A DNA stretch of 64,000 nucleotides from Desulfovibrionaceae bacterium (GCA_015709205.1 JACCQO010000011.1:1-64000); one strand, 5' to 3'; positions 45,469-55,169 are shown, counted from the stretch's first letter. Notes: generated from the sequence alone by a model not told the origin. Translations and numbers: made by a program.

Positions 45469-47463
45469 ATGCCGATGATTCCGATGAAAGAGGCTCCTCG
45501 TGGCGTTGCTATCGCCGAGCCGACCGTTGTCGAAAAGGACCTGGACATCCTGCTGGTTGGTGGCGGCATGGGTTGCTGCGGCGCGGCCGTCGAGGTCGTG
45601 GCCTGGGCCAACAAGTTCGCTCCCGACCTGAAGATCCTGCTGGTCGACAAGGCCGCCCTCGAGCGCTCCGGCGCCGTGGCGCAGGGCCTGTCCGCCATCA
45701 ACACCTACATGGGCAAGAACGACGCCGACGACTACGTGCGCATGGTCCGCACCGACCTGATGCACCTCGTGCGCGACGACCTCATCTTCGACCTGGGCCG
45801 TCACGTGGACGACTCCGTGCACCTGTTCGAAGAGTGGGGCCTGCCCGTATGGGTCAAGAAGGACGGCAAGAACATGGACGGCGCCGCCGCCAAGGCCGCC
45901 GGCCTGTCCATCCGCACCGGTTCCGACCCGGTCCGCTCCGGCCGCTGGCAGATCATGATCAACGGCGAGTCCTACAAGTGCATCGTGGCCGAGGCCGCGA
46001 AGAACGCCCTGGGCGAGGACCGCATCCAGGAGCGCGTGTTCATCGTCAAGCTGCTCCTCGACAAGAATCAGCCCAACCGCATCGCCGGCGCCGTGGGCTT
46101 CAACCTGCGCGAGAACAAGGTCCACATCTACAAGGCCAACGCCATCCTGGTGGCCTGCGGCGGCGCCGTGAACGTGTACAAGCCCCGCTCCACCGGTGAG
46201 GGCATGGGCCGCGCCTGGTACCCCGTCTGGAACGCCGGTTCGACCTACACCATGTGCGCGCAGGTCGGCGCCGAGATGACCATGATGGAAAACCGCTTCG
46301 TCCCCGCCCGCTTCAAGGACGGTTACGGCCCGGTCGGCGCCTGGTTCCTGCTGTTCAAGGCCAAGGCCACGAACTTCAAGGGCGAGGACTACTGCGTGAC
46401 CAACCGCGCCATGCTGAAGCCCTACGAGGATCGCGGTTACGCCAAGGGCAACGTCATCCCGACCTGCCTGCGCAACCACATGATGCTCCGCGAGATGCGT
46501 GAAGGCCGCGGCCCGATCTACATGGACACCAAGTCCGCCCTGCTGGACGCCTTCGCGACCATGTCCCCGGCCGAGCAGAAGCACCTCGAGGCCGAGGCCT
46601 GGGAAGACTTCCTCGACATGTGCGTTGGTCAGGCCAACCTGTGGGCCGCCACCAACTGCGCCCCCGAGGAGCGCGGCTCCGAGATCATGCCCACCGAGCC
46701 GTACCTGCTGGGCTCCCACTCCGGCTGCTGCGGCATCTGGGTTTCCGGTCCGGACGAGGCCTGGGTTCCCGAGGACTACAAGGTCAAGGCCGACAACGGC
46801 AAGGTCTACAACCGCATGACCACGGTCAACGGTCTGTTCACCTGCGCCGACGGCGTCGGCGCCTCCGGCCACAAGTTCTCCTCCGGCTCCCACGCCGAGG
46901 GCCGCATGGCCGGCAAGCAGCTCGTGCGCTGGTGCGTGGACCACAAGGACTACAAGCCCGAAGTCGCCGAGACCGCCGACGAGCTGAAGCAGCTCATCTA
47001 CCGGCCGTTCGCCAACTTCGAGGCCGGCAAGGGCGCTTCCACGGACGCCGTTGTCAACCCCGAGTACATCTCTCCCAAGAACTTCATGATGCGCCTGATC
47101 AAGTGCACCGACGAGTACGGCGGTGGCTGCGGCACGTACTACACCTGCTCCGCGGCTTCCCTGGACACCGGTTTCTGGCTGATGGGCATGATGGAGGAGG
47201 ACTCCGAGAAGCTGGCCGCCCGTGACCTGCACGAGCTGCTGCGCTGCTGGGAGAACTACCACCGCCTGTGGACCGTCCGCCTGCACATGCAGCACATCAA
47301 GTTCCGCGAAGAGTCCCGCTACCCGGGCTTCTACTACCGTGCGGACTTCATGGCCATCGACGACGCCAAGTGGCGCTGCTTCGTCAACTCCAAGTACGAT
47401 CCGAAGACGGGTGAGACCACCCTGTTCAAGAAGCCGTACTACAAGATCATCCCTGACGCCTAA
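45469..47463 (+). CDS. aprA: Adenylylsulfate reductase, alpha subunit
   Basis: FAD enzyme of 664 residues that reduces APS to sulfite and AMP in the cytoplasm. The FAD site is ILLVGGGMGCCGAAVEVVAW near residue 26, followed by the family-specific AQGLSAINTYMGKND. Further fumarate-reductase-fold landmarks are AEGRMAGKQLVRW and TCADGVGASGHKFSSGSHAEG in part. AAGGAG precedes the start. With AprB it forms the heterodimer that takes APS from Sat. A strong terminator ends aprBA, so qmo genes are separately started. Confidence 0.98.
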   Translation: MPMIPMKEAPRGVAIAEPTVVEKDLDILLVGGGMGCCGAAVEVVAWANKFAPDLKILLVDKAALERSGAVAQGLSAINTYMGKNDADDYVRMVRTDLMHLVRDDLIFDLGRHVDDSVHLFEEWGLPVWVKKDGKNMDGAAAKAAGLSIRTGSDPVRSGRWQIMINGESYKCIVAEAAKNALGEDRIQERVFIVKLLLDKNQPNRIAGAVGFNLRENKVHIYKANAILVACGGAVNVYKPRSTGEGMGRAWYPVWNAGSTYTMCAQVGAEMTMMENRFVPARFKDGYGPVGAWFLLFKAKATNFKGEDYCVTNRAMLKPYEDRGYAKGNVIPTCLRNHMMLREMREGRGPIYMDTKSALLDAFATMSPAEQKHLEAEAWEDFLDMCVGQANLWAATNCAPEERGSEIMPTEPYLLGSHSGCCGIWVSGPDEAWVPEDYKVKADNGKVYNRMTTVNGLFTCADGVGASGHKFSSGSHAEGRMAGKQLVRWCVDHKDYKPEVAETADELKQLIYRPFANFEAGKGASTDAVVNPEYISPKNFMMRLIKCTDEYGGGCGTYYTCSAASLDTGFWLMGMMEEDSEKLAARDLHELLRCWENYHRLWTVRLHMQHIKFREESRYPGFYYRADFMAIDDAKWRCFVNSKYDPKTGETTLFKKPYYKIIPDA

Positions 47464-47476
47464 AGGATGAGCTCCC

Positions 47477-47513
47477 GCGGCTGCGGGCCGAAACGGCCCG
47501 CAGCCGCTTTTTT
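47477..47513 (+). terminator. Rho-independent terminator of aprBA
   Basis: A 14-bp stem (47477-47490 with 47494-47507), loop AAA, and six T. Confidence 0.93.
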
Positions 47514-47523
47514 GCCGTAAAGC

Positions 47524-47577
47524 GGTCTAAGCCCTGGCAGTGACTCTATTTTTTTCGTCGTTGCCTTGGCTTAGGCC
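47524..47577 (+). promoter_or_regulatory. Imperfect inverted repeat upstream of qmoA
   Basis: GGTCTAAGCC (47524-47533) pairs with GGCTTAGGCC (47568-47577) with one G.U, then GGCA/TGCC continues after a 2x2 mismatch. The loop holds a seven-T run. It could be an operator or an RNA leader hairpin for qmoABC. A TTGACA at 47581-47586 lacks a -10 at the right distance. Confidence 0.45.
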
Positions 47578-47616
47578 GTTTTGACAGAAGGCCATAACCC
47601 GTAGGGAGGATTAGGA

Positions 47617-48849
47617 ATGTCGAACTCCATACTTGTTGTCGGGGGCGGATTCAGCGGGATCACCGCCGCCCTTGAAGCCGCGGAAGTCGGCTACGAAGTG
47701 TTCATCGTGGAGAAAGGACCCTACCTGGGCGGAAGAGTGGCGCAGCTGAACAAATATTTCCCGAAGCTCTGCCCTCCGTCCTGCGGTCTGGAGATCCAGT
47801 TCCAGCGCATCAAGAAAAACCCCAACGTCAAGTTCTTCACCCTGGCCGAGGTCACCTCGGTCTCCGGCTCCGCCGGCAACTACACCGTCAAGGTCAAGAT
47901 CAAGCCCCGCTACGTGGGCCCGGCCGGCGCGGACCTGCACGAACTGGCCCAGGAACTTTCCGCCGACGTGCCCAACCCCTTCGAGTTCGGCCTGTCCAAC
48001 CGCAAGGCGCTCTACATGGACGTGCCTTTCGCCTTCCCGTACCGCTACGTGCTGGACCGCGACAAGCTGACCAGGGACGACGAGAACCTGCTGGCCAAGT
48101 CCATCTACCTGGACCTCAACGACACCGAGCGCGAGATCGAGCTCACCGTCGGCTCCATCGTCCTGGCCACCGGCTGGAAGCCCTACGACGTGACCAACCT
48201 GTCCAACCTGGGCGCGGGCTCGGTTGCCGACTGTATTTCCAACATGCAGATGGAGCGGCTGGCCGCGGCGAGCGGCCCCACCGGCGGCCAGATCGTGCGT
48301 CCCTCGGACGGCAAGGCCCCCAAGAGCGTGGCCTTCGTGCAGTGCGCCGGTTCGCGCGACCAGAACCACCTCAACTACTGTTCCTACATCTGCTGCATGG
48401 CCTCCCTCAAGCAGGCCCGCTACGTGCGTGAGCAGTACCCCGACGCCAAGGTGACGATCTTCTACATCGACCTGCGCACCCCCGAGCGCTACCAGAAGTT
48501 CGCCCAGGTGACCCTGGCCGACGACGGGATCACCGCCGTCAAGGGCAAGGTCGCCGCTGTGGAGCAGGGCGCGGGGCAGGTGTTGGTCACGGTGGAGGAC
48601 GCCGTGCGCGGCGCCAAGTACCAGCAAGGTTTCGACCTCGTCGTCCTGGCCACGGGCATGCAGCCCAGCCTGGCCGGTGAGAAGACCCCCTTCGGCGCCA
48701 TGGTGGACGAGGACGGCTTCGTCATCGCCGGGGCGGAGCAGGGCATTTTCGCCGCCGGATGCGCCAAGAAGCCGCTGGACGTCATGAAGTCCGCGCAGTC
48801 CGCCACCGGCGCGGCGCTCAAAGCGATTCAAACGGTGAGAGGGAGGTAG
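47617..48849 (+). CDS. qmoA: Quinone-interacting oxidoreductase subunit QmoA
   Basis: HdrA-like flavoprotein of 410 residues. The FAD loop is VVGGGFSG at residues 7-14. A Cys pair (CPPSC, 52-56) and a CSYICCMAS motif follow, as in HdrA-type subunits. In the QmoABC complex it helps carry electrons between menaquinol and APS reductase and may allow electron confurcation, as proposed for the family. GGGAGG precedes the start. It is 6 nt upstream of qmoB. Confidence 0.95.
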   Translation: MSNSILVVGGGFSGITAALEAAEVGYEVFIVEKGPYLGGRVAQLNKYFPKLCPPSCGLEIQFQRIKKNPNVKFFTLAEVTSVSGSAGNYTVKVKIKPRYVGPAGADLHELAQELSADVPNPFEFGLSNRKALYMDVPFAFPYRYVLDRDKLTRDDENLLAKSIYLDLNDTEREIELTVGSIVLATGWKPYDVTNLSNLGAGSVADCISNMQMERLAAASGPTGGQIVRPSDGKAPKSVAFVQCAGSRDQNHLNYCSYICCMASLKQARYVREQYPDAKVTIFYIDLRTPERYQKFAQVTLADDGITAVKGKVAAVEQGAGQVLVTVEDAVRGAKYQQGFDLVVLATGMQPSLAGEKTPFGAMVDEDGFVIAGAEQGIFAAGCAKKPLDVMKSAQSATGAALKAIQTVRGR

Positions 48850-48855
48850 CGCGAC

Positions 48856-51123
48856 ATGGCCGAGAAAATAGGTGTCTACTTCGACAAGTCGAGCATCGGC
48901 CCGTACTTCGACTACGACGAGCTCGTCGAGTTCGTCGAATCCAAGTTCGGCGGCCTGTGCCCCGCGGTCAAGGCCCATCCGCTGCTGGCCGGCGAAGACG
49001 GCCGCAAGATGATCCAGCAGGACCTCGATGACGGCGTCATCGACAGCGTGCTGGTGTGCGGCGCCACGCCGCGCGTGGACTGGGAGTTCTACAAGTTCGG
49101 CAACGACGTGCTCGTGGACCGCGTCAACCTGCGCGAGCACTGTGTGCTCTCCTACATGGAGCCCGACGGCAGCGTGCCCGAGCTCACCGAGGACACGCCC
49201 GAGCTGCTCCTGGCCCTGGCCAAGGACTACATCTCCATGGGCGTGACCAAGCTACAGAAATGCAAGATCCCGCACCCCGAGGAGATCGCCTCCAGCGAGA
49301 CGATCCTCGTGCTCGGCGGCGGCTGGACCGGCCTGACCGCGGCCCTGGACGCCTCCAAGGCGGGCCACCCCGTGGTCGTGGTCGAGAAGGCGGCCGAACT
49401 GGGCGGCTACGCGGCCAAGATGTTCAAGTCCACCCCGCTGACCTACCCGCACAACACGGCGCAGGATTCCGGCATCGAGGCCAAGATCGCCGCGGTGCAG
49501 GCCGACGAGAACATCAAGGTCTTCACCTCCGCCACCCTCGTGCAGCTCAAGGGCGCGCCCGGCACCTACGAGGCCGTGCTCTCGGGCGGCGAGACCCTGA
49601 AGGTCGGCGCCGTGGTCCTGGCCACCGGCTGGGTGCCGCAGTCCACCGACGTGCTCAAGCCCCTGGGCTACGGCTCCTCCCCGGCCATAGTCACCACCCT
49701 GGAGCTGGAGGAGATGGCCAAAAGGGGCGAGCTCAAGGCCGGCGCCAAGGTTGCCTTCGTGCTCAACACCGAGTCCTGCGTGGGCCCCGAGGCCTTCCAG
49801 AAGCTGGAGAAGTGCGACGAGGAGGCCCCGGCCGAGGCGGCCAAGCCCGCCGCCGAGGGCGAGGAAGAGGAAGCGTACGTGCACGAGGACCTCGAGACCT
49901 CGCGCCACCTGCCCTACGCCAGCGCCGTGAACACCATGGTCGTCCTCAAGCAGGCCGGCTACGTGGCCGACAACGGCGGCATCGCCTACGTCTTCTACGA
50001 CCACATGATCGTGCCCGGCATCCACGAGCGGTTCTACAAGGCCGCCCAGGACAAGCTCGGCGTGATGATGACCAAGGCCGCCATCGCGGGCATCGAGCCC
50101 GACGGCGACGGCGTGCTGGTCAAGGCCGCGGACACCCTCATCGGCGAGGACCTGGAAGTGAAGGTGGACCTGGTCGTGCTGCCCACGGGCATGGTCCCGG
50201 CCACGGCCAAGGATCCGGTCATGAACTTCGAGTACCGCCAGGGCCCGGCCTTCCCGGACCTGGACCTCTTCGACGGGTTCGCGGACTCCAACTACATCTG
50301 CTTCCCTTACGAGACCCGGCGCACCGGCGTCTACGCGGCCGGCGCAATCCGCCAGCCGATGATGCTCGACGCGGCCGAGGACGATGCCGCGGGCGCGGCG
50401 CTCAAGGCCATCCAGTGCCTGGAGTCCATCAACCGCGGCGTCTCCGTGCACCCGCGCTCGGGCGACAATTCCTACCCGGTGTTCAACTTCGTGCGCTGCA
50501 CCCAGTGCAAGCGCTGCACCGAGGAATGCCCCTTCGGCGCGCTGGACGACGACGAGAAGGGCACGCCGCTGCCCAACCCGACGCGCTGCCGCCGCTGCGG
50601 CACGTGCATGGGCGCCTGCCCCGAGCGCGTCATCTCCTTCGACACCTACAACATCGACCAGATCGGTTCGATGATCAAACAGATCCATGTGCCCGAGAAC
50701 ATGGACACGGACGGCCCGCGCGTGCTCATCCTGGCCTGCGAGAACGACGCCTACCCGGCGCTGGACATGGCCGCGCAGCGCGGCCACCACTGGAGCCCCT
50801 ACGTGCGCATCCTGCCGGTGCGCTGCCTGGGCTCGGTCAACGCCATCTGGGTCGCGGACGCCATGAGCAAGGGCATGGACGGCGTGATGCTGCTCGGCTG
50901 CAAGTACGGCGACGACTACCAGTGCCACTTCGTCAAGGGGTCGGAGATCTGCAACCGCAGAAAGACGAACATCGCCGAAACGCTGGAGCGCCTCGGCGTG
51001 GAGCCCGACCGCGTGGAGCAGTACGAGATCGCCATCGACGAGTACGACAAGGTCCCGGTCTTGATCGAGGAATTCCTTGCAATGATCATGGAAAAGGGCC
51101 CCAACCCGTTCAAGGGTTATTAG
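48856..51123 (+). CDS. qmoB: Quinone-interacting oxidoreductase subunit QmoB
   Basis: HdrA/MvhD-like fusion of 755 residues. It has a flavin-binding fold with VLGGGWTGLTAALDASKAG (about residue 152), two [4Fe-4S] motifs (CTQCKRCTEECP near 549 and CRRCGTCMGACP near 577) and a C-terminal MvhD-type domain with several Cys (CLGSVNAIWVADAMSKG, LLGCKYGDDYQC). It is the soluble electron-transfer core of Qmo. A short Glu/Ala-rich insert near residue 330 is linker-like. GGGAGG precedes the start; qmoC begins 12 nt later. Confidence 0.95.
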   Translation: MAEKIGVYFDKSSIGPYFDYDELVEFVESKFGGLCPAVKAHPLLAGEDGRKMIQQDLDDGVIDSVLVCGATPRVDWEFYKFGNDVLVDRVNLREHCVLSYMEPDGSVPELTEDTPELLLALAKDYISMGVTKLQKCKIPHPEEIASSETILVLGGGWTGLTAALDASKAGHPVVVVEKAAELGGYAAKMFKSTPLTYPHNTAQDSGIEAKIAAVQADENIKVFTSATLVQLKGAPGTYEAVLSGGETLKVGAVVLATGWVPQSTDVLKPLGYGSSPAIVTTLELEEMAKRGELKAGAKVAFVLNTESCVGPEAFQKLEKCDEEAPAEAAKPAAEGEEEEAYVHEDLETSRHLPYASAVNTMVVLKQAGYVADNGGIAYVFYDHMIVPGIHERFYKAAQDKLGVMMTKAAIAGIEPDGDGVLVKAADTLIGEDLEVKVDLVVLPTGMVPATAKDPVMNFEYRQGPAFPDLDLFDGFADSNYICFPYETRRTGVYAAGAIRQPMMLDAAEDDAAGAALKAIQCLESINRGVSVHPRSGDNSYPVFNFVRCTQCKRCTEECPFGALDDDEKGTPLPNPTRCRRCGTCMGACPERVISFDTYNIDQIGSMIKQIHVPENMDTDGPRVLILACENDAYPALDMAAQRGHHWSPYVRILPVRCLGSVNAIWVADAMSKGMDGVMLLGCKYGDDYQCHFVKGSEICNRRKTNIAETLERLGVEPDRVEQYEIAIDEYDKVPVLIEEFLAMIMEKGPNPFKGY

Positions 51124-51135
51124 GAGGAGATGGAT

Positions 51136-52317
51136 ATGGCTCAGAGAATCGAACCCGACCTGCAGTTTATAAAAGAGTTGCAAGAGGTTGGCGGGGAGTC
51201 GCTGAAGAAGTGCTATCAGTGCGCGACCTGCTCCGTCGCCTGCCCCATCTCCCCGTCCGCGAACCCGTACCCGCGCAAGGAGATGGTCTGGGCGCAGTGG
51301 GGCCTCAGGGACAAGCTGCTCAACAATCCCGACATCTGGCTCTGCCACAACTGCGGCACCTGCTCGGACCTGTGTCCGCGCGGCGCCAAGCCCGGCGACC
51401 TGCTGGCGGCCCTGCGCAACATGGCCTACCAGCGGATCAATCCGCTGCCCTGCATCGGCAAGTGGATGACCTCGGCCAAGTACCTGCCCATCCTGGCGGG
51501 CATCCCGGCGCTCCTCTACCTGGTCCTGTGGATCATCAGCGCCAACTTCGTGGCCGGCTCCGCCTTCCCGGTGGCCGAGGGCGGCAAGATCGTCTACGGC
51601 GAGCTCTTCTATGAGCTCTACTTCATCGACCCGGTCTTCGTGACCCTGGCCGTGATCGTCGCGGGCGTCTTTTTCGTCGGGGTCAGGAACCTCATCGCCT
51701 CCCTGAAACCCGAGGGCCAGGTGCTCAAGCTCGGCCCCGGGGCCGACAAGTCCTGGGTCTGCTGCCTGATCGACGTGATCAAGGAAGAGGTCCTCACGCA
51801 CAAGAAGTTCCAGGACTGCGGCGCGGACAAGGCCGACCGCAAGATCGGCCACATGGCGCTGTTCTACGGCTTCGTGTGTCTGGCCGTGGTCACGGGCCTG
51901 CTGGCCGCCGGGTTCTGGACCCAGATGATCCTGGGCTGGGTGGGCATCCACGTCCACAACCCGTTCCACACGCCCATGAGCTTCGCCAACCCGAACAAGT
52001 GGCTGGCCATCGTCGGCGCGGTGCTGCTGCTCACCGGCCTGGTGCTGCTCACGGTGCGCCGCCTGTCGCTCGACCCCAAGAAGTCCGCGTCCAACTACTA
52101 CGACTGGTATCTTCTGGGCGTGATCTGGGCCGTGGCCGTGACCGGCGTGCTGAGCATGCTGCTGCGCCTTTCGGGCGTGGCCACGCTGGCCTTCCCCATG
52201 TACTATCTGCACCTGATCGCGGTGTTCATGCTCTTTGCGTACCTGCCCTGGTCCAAGCTGGGGCACCTGGTGTACCGCACCGCCGCGCTCACCTACGTGC
52301 GCTACATGGGACGCTAG
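51136..52317 (+). CDS. qmoC: Quinone-interacting oxidoreductase subunit QmoC
   Basis: Membrane subunit of 393 residues. The N-terminus has two HdrC-like [4Fe-4S] sites (Cys26, 29, 32, 36 and Cys70, 73, 76, 80). The C-terminal part has about six helices resembling NarI-type cytochrome b that bind heme b and menaquinol. It anchors Qmo and needs the heme made by the nearby ahb genes. AGGAGG lies 8 nt before ATG 51136 and only 2 nt before ATG 51130, so 51136 is preferred. Confidence 0.95.
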   Translation: MAQRIEPDLQFIKELQEVGGESLKKCYQCATCSVACPISPSANPYPRKEMVWAQWGLRDKLLNNPDIWLCHNCGTCSDLCPRGAKPGDLLAALRNMAYQRINPLPCIGKWMTSAKYLPILAGIPALLYLVLWIISANFVAGSAFPVAEGGKIVYGELFYELYFIDPVFVTLAVIVAGVFFVGVRNLIASLKPEGQVLKLGPGADKSWVCCLIDVIKEEVLTHKKFQDCGADKADRKIGHMALFYGFVCLAVVTGLLAAGFWTQMILGWVGIHVHNPFHTPMSFANPNKWLAIVGAVLLLTGLVLLTVRRLSLDPKKSASNYYDWYLLGVIWAVAVTGVLSMLLRLSGVATLAFPMYYLHLIAVFMLFAYLPWSKLGHLVYRTAALTYVRYMGR

Positions 52318-52387
52318 CCCGCCTGCGGGATGACCATCCAACCGAAAAAGCGAAACCAAGTTTTGCCGATACATCAAGGAGGCCGAT

Positions 52388-53077
52388 ATGTCTGACGAAG
52401 GTCGCAGGGTTTTCAAGACGGAAACCATACTCGCTCTTCTGAGCGGCAAAGGTGGCAATGGCGTGGGCGATCTGCTCGGTTACCTGACGGGCCGCGAGCT
52501 GAGCGCGCAGGAAGAGGGCATCGTCGCCCCCCTGTGCCGCGCGTGGGTCTGCAGCCTGAACCCCGCGTTCCTGAAGGGCGCGCCCGCCGAGGCCAACGTG
52601 TCCATCACCCCGATTCCCCTGGAGGACGTCGGGTCCATCACCGCGCTGCTCGACACCCTGGCCGCCAACGCCGCGACCATCGCCGAGCAGAAGGGCGCCA
52701 TCGAGGACCTGGAAGGCCAGGTCGCCGAACTGACCCCCTTCCAGGGCAAGACCGCGGACCTGACCAAGAAGGTCGAGTCCCTGGAGGCCAAGATCGCCAC
52801 CCTGGAGGGCGAGAAGAAGGAACTGGCCAAGGCCAACGCCGAGTTCTCCGGCAAGCTGGCCGTCGACGAGTCCGAACTGACCAGCACGGTCAAGGACATC
52901 GTGGAAAAGGCCGTCAAGGCCGCCGTGGCCAGCCTGCCCGTGGGCGTTCCCGGCGCGGCTCCCGCCGAGGGCGGCGAGGTTGCGGCCGAGGCCGCTCCGG
53001 CCGAGGAGACCGGCGGCGTGCCCGACACCTTCGGGTTCGGCGCTTCCGGTTCCGACGGCGACGGGTTCGGCTTCTAG
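52388..53077 (+). CDS. QmoD-like protein, promoter-distal gene of the qmo operon
   Basis: Protein of 229 residues. Residues 1-100 form a folded-looking domain (AWVCSLNPAFLKG), then a coiled coil (about 105-165), then an Ala/Glu-rich stretch and a Gly/Phe tail (FGFGASGSDGDGFGF). Position and size match the fourth qmo gene known in Desulfovibrio vulgaris, whose loss impairs sulfate growth; the assignment rests mainly on position. It contains one Cys and no cofactor motif. AAGGAGG precedes the start, 70 nt after qmoC, and a terminator follows. Confidence 0.75.
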   Translation: MSDEGRRVFKTETILALLSGKGGNGVGDLLGYLTGRELSAQEEGIVAPLCRAWVCSLNPAFLKGAPAEANVSITPIPLEDVGSITALLDTLAANAATIAEQKGAIEDLEGQVAELTPFQGKTADLTKKVESLEAKIATLEGEKKELAKANAEFSGKLAVDESELTSTVKDIVEKAVKAAVASLPVGVPGAAPAEGGEVAAEAAPAEETGGVPDTFGFGASGSDGDGFGF

Positions 53078-53097
53078 CCCGACGCACGACGTGCACG

Positions 53098-53136
53098 AAA
53101 GGCCCCGTTCCGCTGCGGCGGAACGGGGCCTTTTTT
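53098..53136 (+). terminator. Rho-independent terminator of the qmo operon
   Basis: A 13-bp GC stem (53101-53113 with 53118-53130) flanked by AAA and six T, loop TGCG. Confidence 0.93.
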
Positions 53137-53268
53137 GCGGCCTCCCGATCATTGCGCGCCAGGCGCCGGCCGCTGCGGAATGCCCGAGCGCGCGCGGGCG
53201 CGGCCGGGTGCGGCCGTCGGAGCAGGAAGAGCGTTGTGGGAATCGGCGGCGGTTTTTTGGGGCGGGCC

Positions 53269-54555
53269 TCAGGCCTCGGCCGGACGCCGTCCGGCGCGCC
53301 GCGCGGCCAGGATCTTGAGGCCCAGGGAGGCGGCGCACACGGCCAGGGCGATGGCCAGGGCCAGGCGCAGGGTGCCCGGAGCGCCGAAGCGGTCCATGAC
53401 CGCGGCGAAGACCAGGGGCGAGACGGCGGAGACCAGGAAGCTCGGGGCGAGCAGCCGGCCGACCACCGTGCCGTAGGTCGCGACGTCGAAGAAGATCAGG
53501 GGCAGGGAGCCGCGGGTGATGGAAAGGATGCCGTTGCCCACGCCGTAGCAGAGCACGAAGGCTGCGGCCGTGGCCACGGCCGCGGCGGACGGGCCCGCGT
53601 CGCAGTCCGGGACCGGACCCGCGATCGGGGGCAGGGCCGGGGACGTGGCCAGGACCAGCGGCAGGGCGAAGGCCAGGGGCAGGGCCAGGCCCGCGATCAG
53701 GTTGAGAGTGGCGGGATGCAAGCGGCCCCGTCCGGCGACCACGGAGAGCCGGGCCAGGAACTGGCCCACGCCGAAGAGCAGGGCCAGGGAAACGGACAGG
53801 GACGCGGGCAACCCCAGTCCCTGGAGGATGGCGATGACGTGCGCGGCCATGCCCGTGCTGATGCCCGTGGTCAGGGCGAAGAGCAGGGCGTAGAGCGCGG
53901 CGGCCAGGAGCGCGTCGCGGCGCGGGCCGGGCGTGATGGCCGGAGCGGTCGGGCAGGCGCCGGAAGAGCCGTCCCGGGGCTGGCCGGACCTGTCGTCTGC
54001 GGCGCGGCCGCGCGGGAGGGAAAGGTTGAGCGGCGCAATGGCCAGGGCCAGGCCCGCATAGGCCAGCAGCGCGCCGCGCCAGCCCAGCGCCCCGGCCAGG
54101 GCGTGCCCCAGGGGCCAGAAGCAGGTGGAGGCCAGGCCGCCGAGCAGGGTGATCTGGGCCATGGGCCCGCGCGCCGTCGCGCCGCCCAGGCGCGTGAGCG
54201 CGGCAAAGGCCGCGTCGTAGAGCATGGCGCGCATGGCCAGCCCCAGGCAGGCCCAGGCCGCGTAGTAGAGGGGCATGGCCTGCGCGACCGCGATTCCGGC
54301 CAATCCTAGGGCCGCGCACAGCGCCCCGGCGCCCATGACCGGCCCGCCGCCCCAGCGGTCCACGCAACGGCCCACCAGGGGCGAGGCCAGGCCCATGACC
54401 ACCAGGGCCACGGAAAACCCCGCGTAGATCGCGGCGCGACCCCAACCCAGCTCGGCGGTCATGGACTCGCCGAACACGCCGATGGCGTAGTGGGTCACGC
54501 CCCAGGCCATGAGTTGGGAGATCCCCAGGCGCAGGACGCAGCCGCGCGTGATCAT
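53269..54555 (-). CDS. MFS transporter
   Basis: Inner-membrane protein of 428 residues with about 12 helices. After the first helix comes the MFS loop GLASPLVGRCVDRWGGG (about 57-73). A Ser/Pro/Gly/Arg linker (about 185-210) separates the halves. The substrate is unknown. The start overlaps the stop of the GNAT gene as ATGA, so both proteins are coupled; acetyltransferase plus exporter suggests detoxification of an amino compound, which is inference only. Confidence 0.85.
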   Translation of the reverse strand: MITRGCVLRLGISQLMAWGVTHYAIGVFGESMTAELGWGRAAIYAGFSVALVVMGLASPLVGRCVDRWGGGPVMGAGALCAALGLAGIAVAQAMPLYYAAWACLGLAMRAMLYDAAFAALTRLGGATARGPMAQITLLGGLASTCFWPLGHALAGALGWRGALLAYAGLALAIAPLNLSLPRGRAADDRSGQPRDGSSGACPTAPAITPGPRRDALLAAALYALLFALTTGISTGMAAHVIAILQGLGLPASLSVSLALLFGVGQFLARLSVVAGRGRLHPATLNLIAGLALPLAFALPLVLATSPALPPIAGPVPDCDAGPSAAAVATAAAFVLCYGVGNGILSITRGSLPLIFFDVATYGTVVGRLLAPSFLVSAVSPLVFAAVMDRFGAPGTLRLALAIALAVCAASLGLKILAARRAGRRPAEA

Positions 54556-55169
54556 CGCGTTGGAGCGGCCGGACGGCCCGTGGCGGCGGTCTGGTCGGTG
54601 TCGGTCGGCGGCGTCGCGTCGCCCGGACCCAGGGCCCGCTGCATGAGCACGGAGTCCAGCCAGCGGCCGAGCTTGAAGCCCACGTGGCCGAGCGTGCCCG
54701 CATGGCGGAAGCCCAACCGCGCGTGCAGGCCGATGGAGCCCAGGTTTTCCGAATTGCCGATGACCGCGATCATCTGCCGCCACGGCCCGGCCTCGCACCG
54801 GGCGATGAGCGCGGCCAACAGGGCGCGGCCGATGCCGAGGCGGTGCATGTCCCCGGCCACGTACACGGAATCCTCCAAGGTGAAGCGGTAGCCCGAACGG
54901 CCGTGGTAGGGCGATGCGTAGCAGTAGCCCGTCACGCGGCCGCGGATCTCGGCGACCAGATAGGGCAAGCCCCGGTCCAGGACCTTCGCGCGCCGGGCCA
55001 ACATCTCATCCACCGTGGGCGGGATCTCCTCGAACGAGGCCAGGCCTTGCAGCACCTCCGGGGCGTAGATGGCATGGATGGCGTTCATGTCCTCGGGTGC
55101 GGCGTCCCGGATCACGAGATCGGCGCGGGCTGCGGAACCGGCGGGGGCCGGAGAGGGGGAACGGGGCAT
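54552..55169 (-). CDS. GNAT acetyltransferase, phosphinothricin-acetyltransferase-like
   Basis: Cytoplasmic protein of 205 residues with a complete GNAT domain (about 18-185). The order of motifs VIRDAAPEDMNAIHAIYAPEV, TLEDSVYVAGDMHRLGIGRALL (acetyl-CoA binding) and GLHARLGFRHAGTLGHVGFK resembles the Bar/Pat and methionine-sulfoximine acetyltransferase branch. The real substrate may be another amino acid. The C-terminal 30 residues are Thr/Pro/Ala-rich. AAGGAG is 5 nt before this start; a frame reaching 55289 lies in the promoter region. It is divergent from the LysR gene. Confidence 0.85.
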   Translation of the reverse strand: MPRSPSPAPAGSAARADLVIRDAAPEDMNAIHAIYAPEVLQGLASFEEIPPTVDEMLARRAKVLDRGLPYLVAEIRGRVTGYCYASPYHGRSGYRFTLEDSVYVAGDMHRLGIGRALLAALIARCEAGPWRQMIAVIGNSENLGSIGLHARLGFRHAGTLGHVGFKLGRWLDSVLMQRALGPGDATPPTDTDQTAATGRPAAPTR

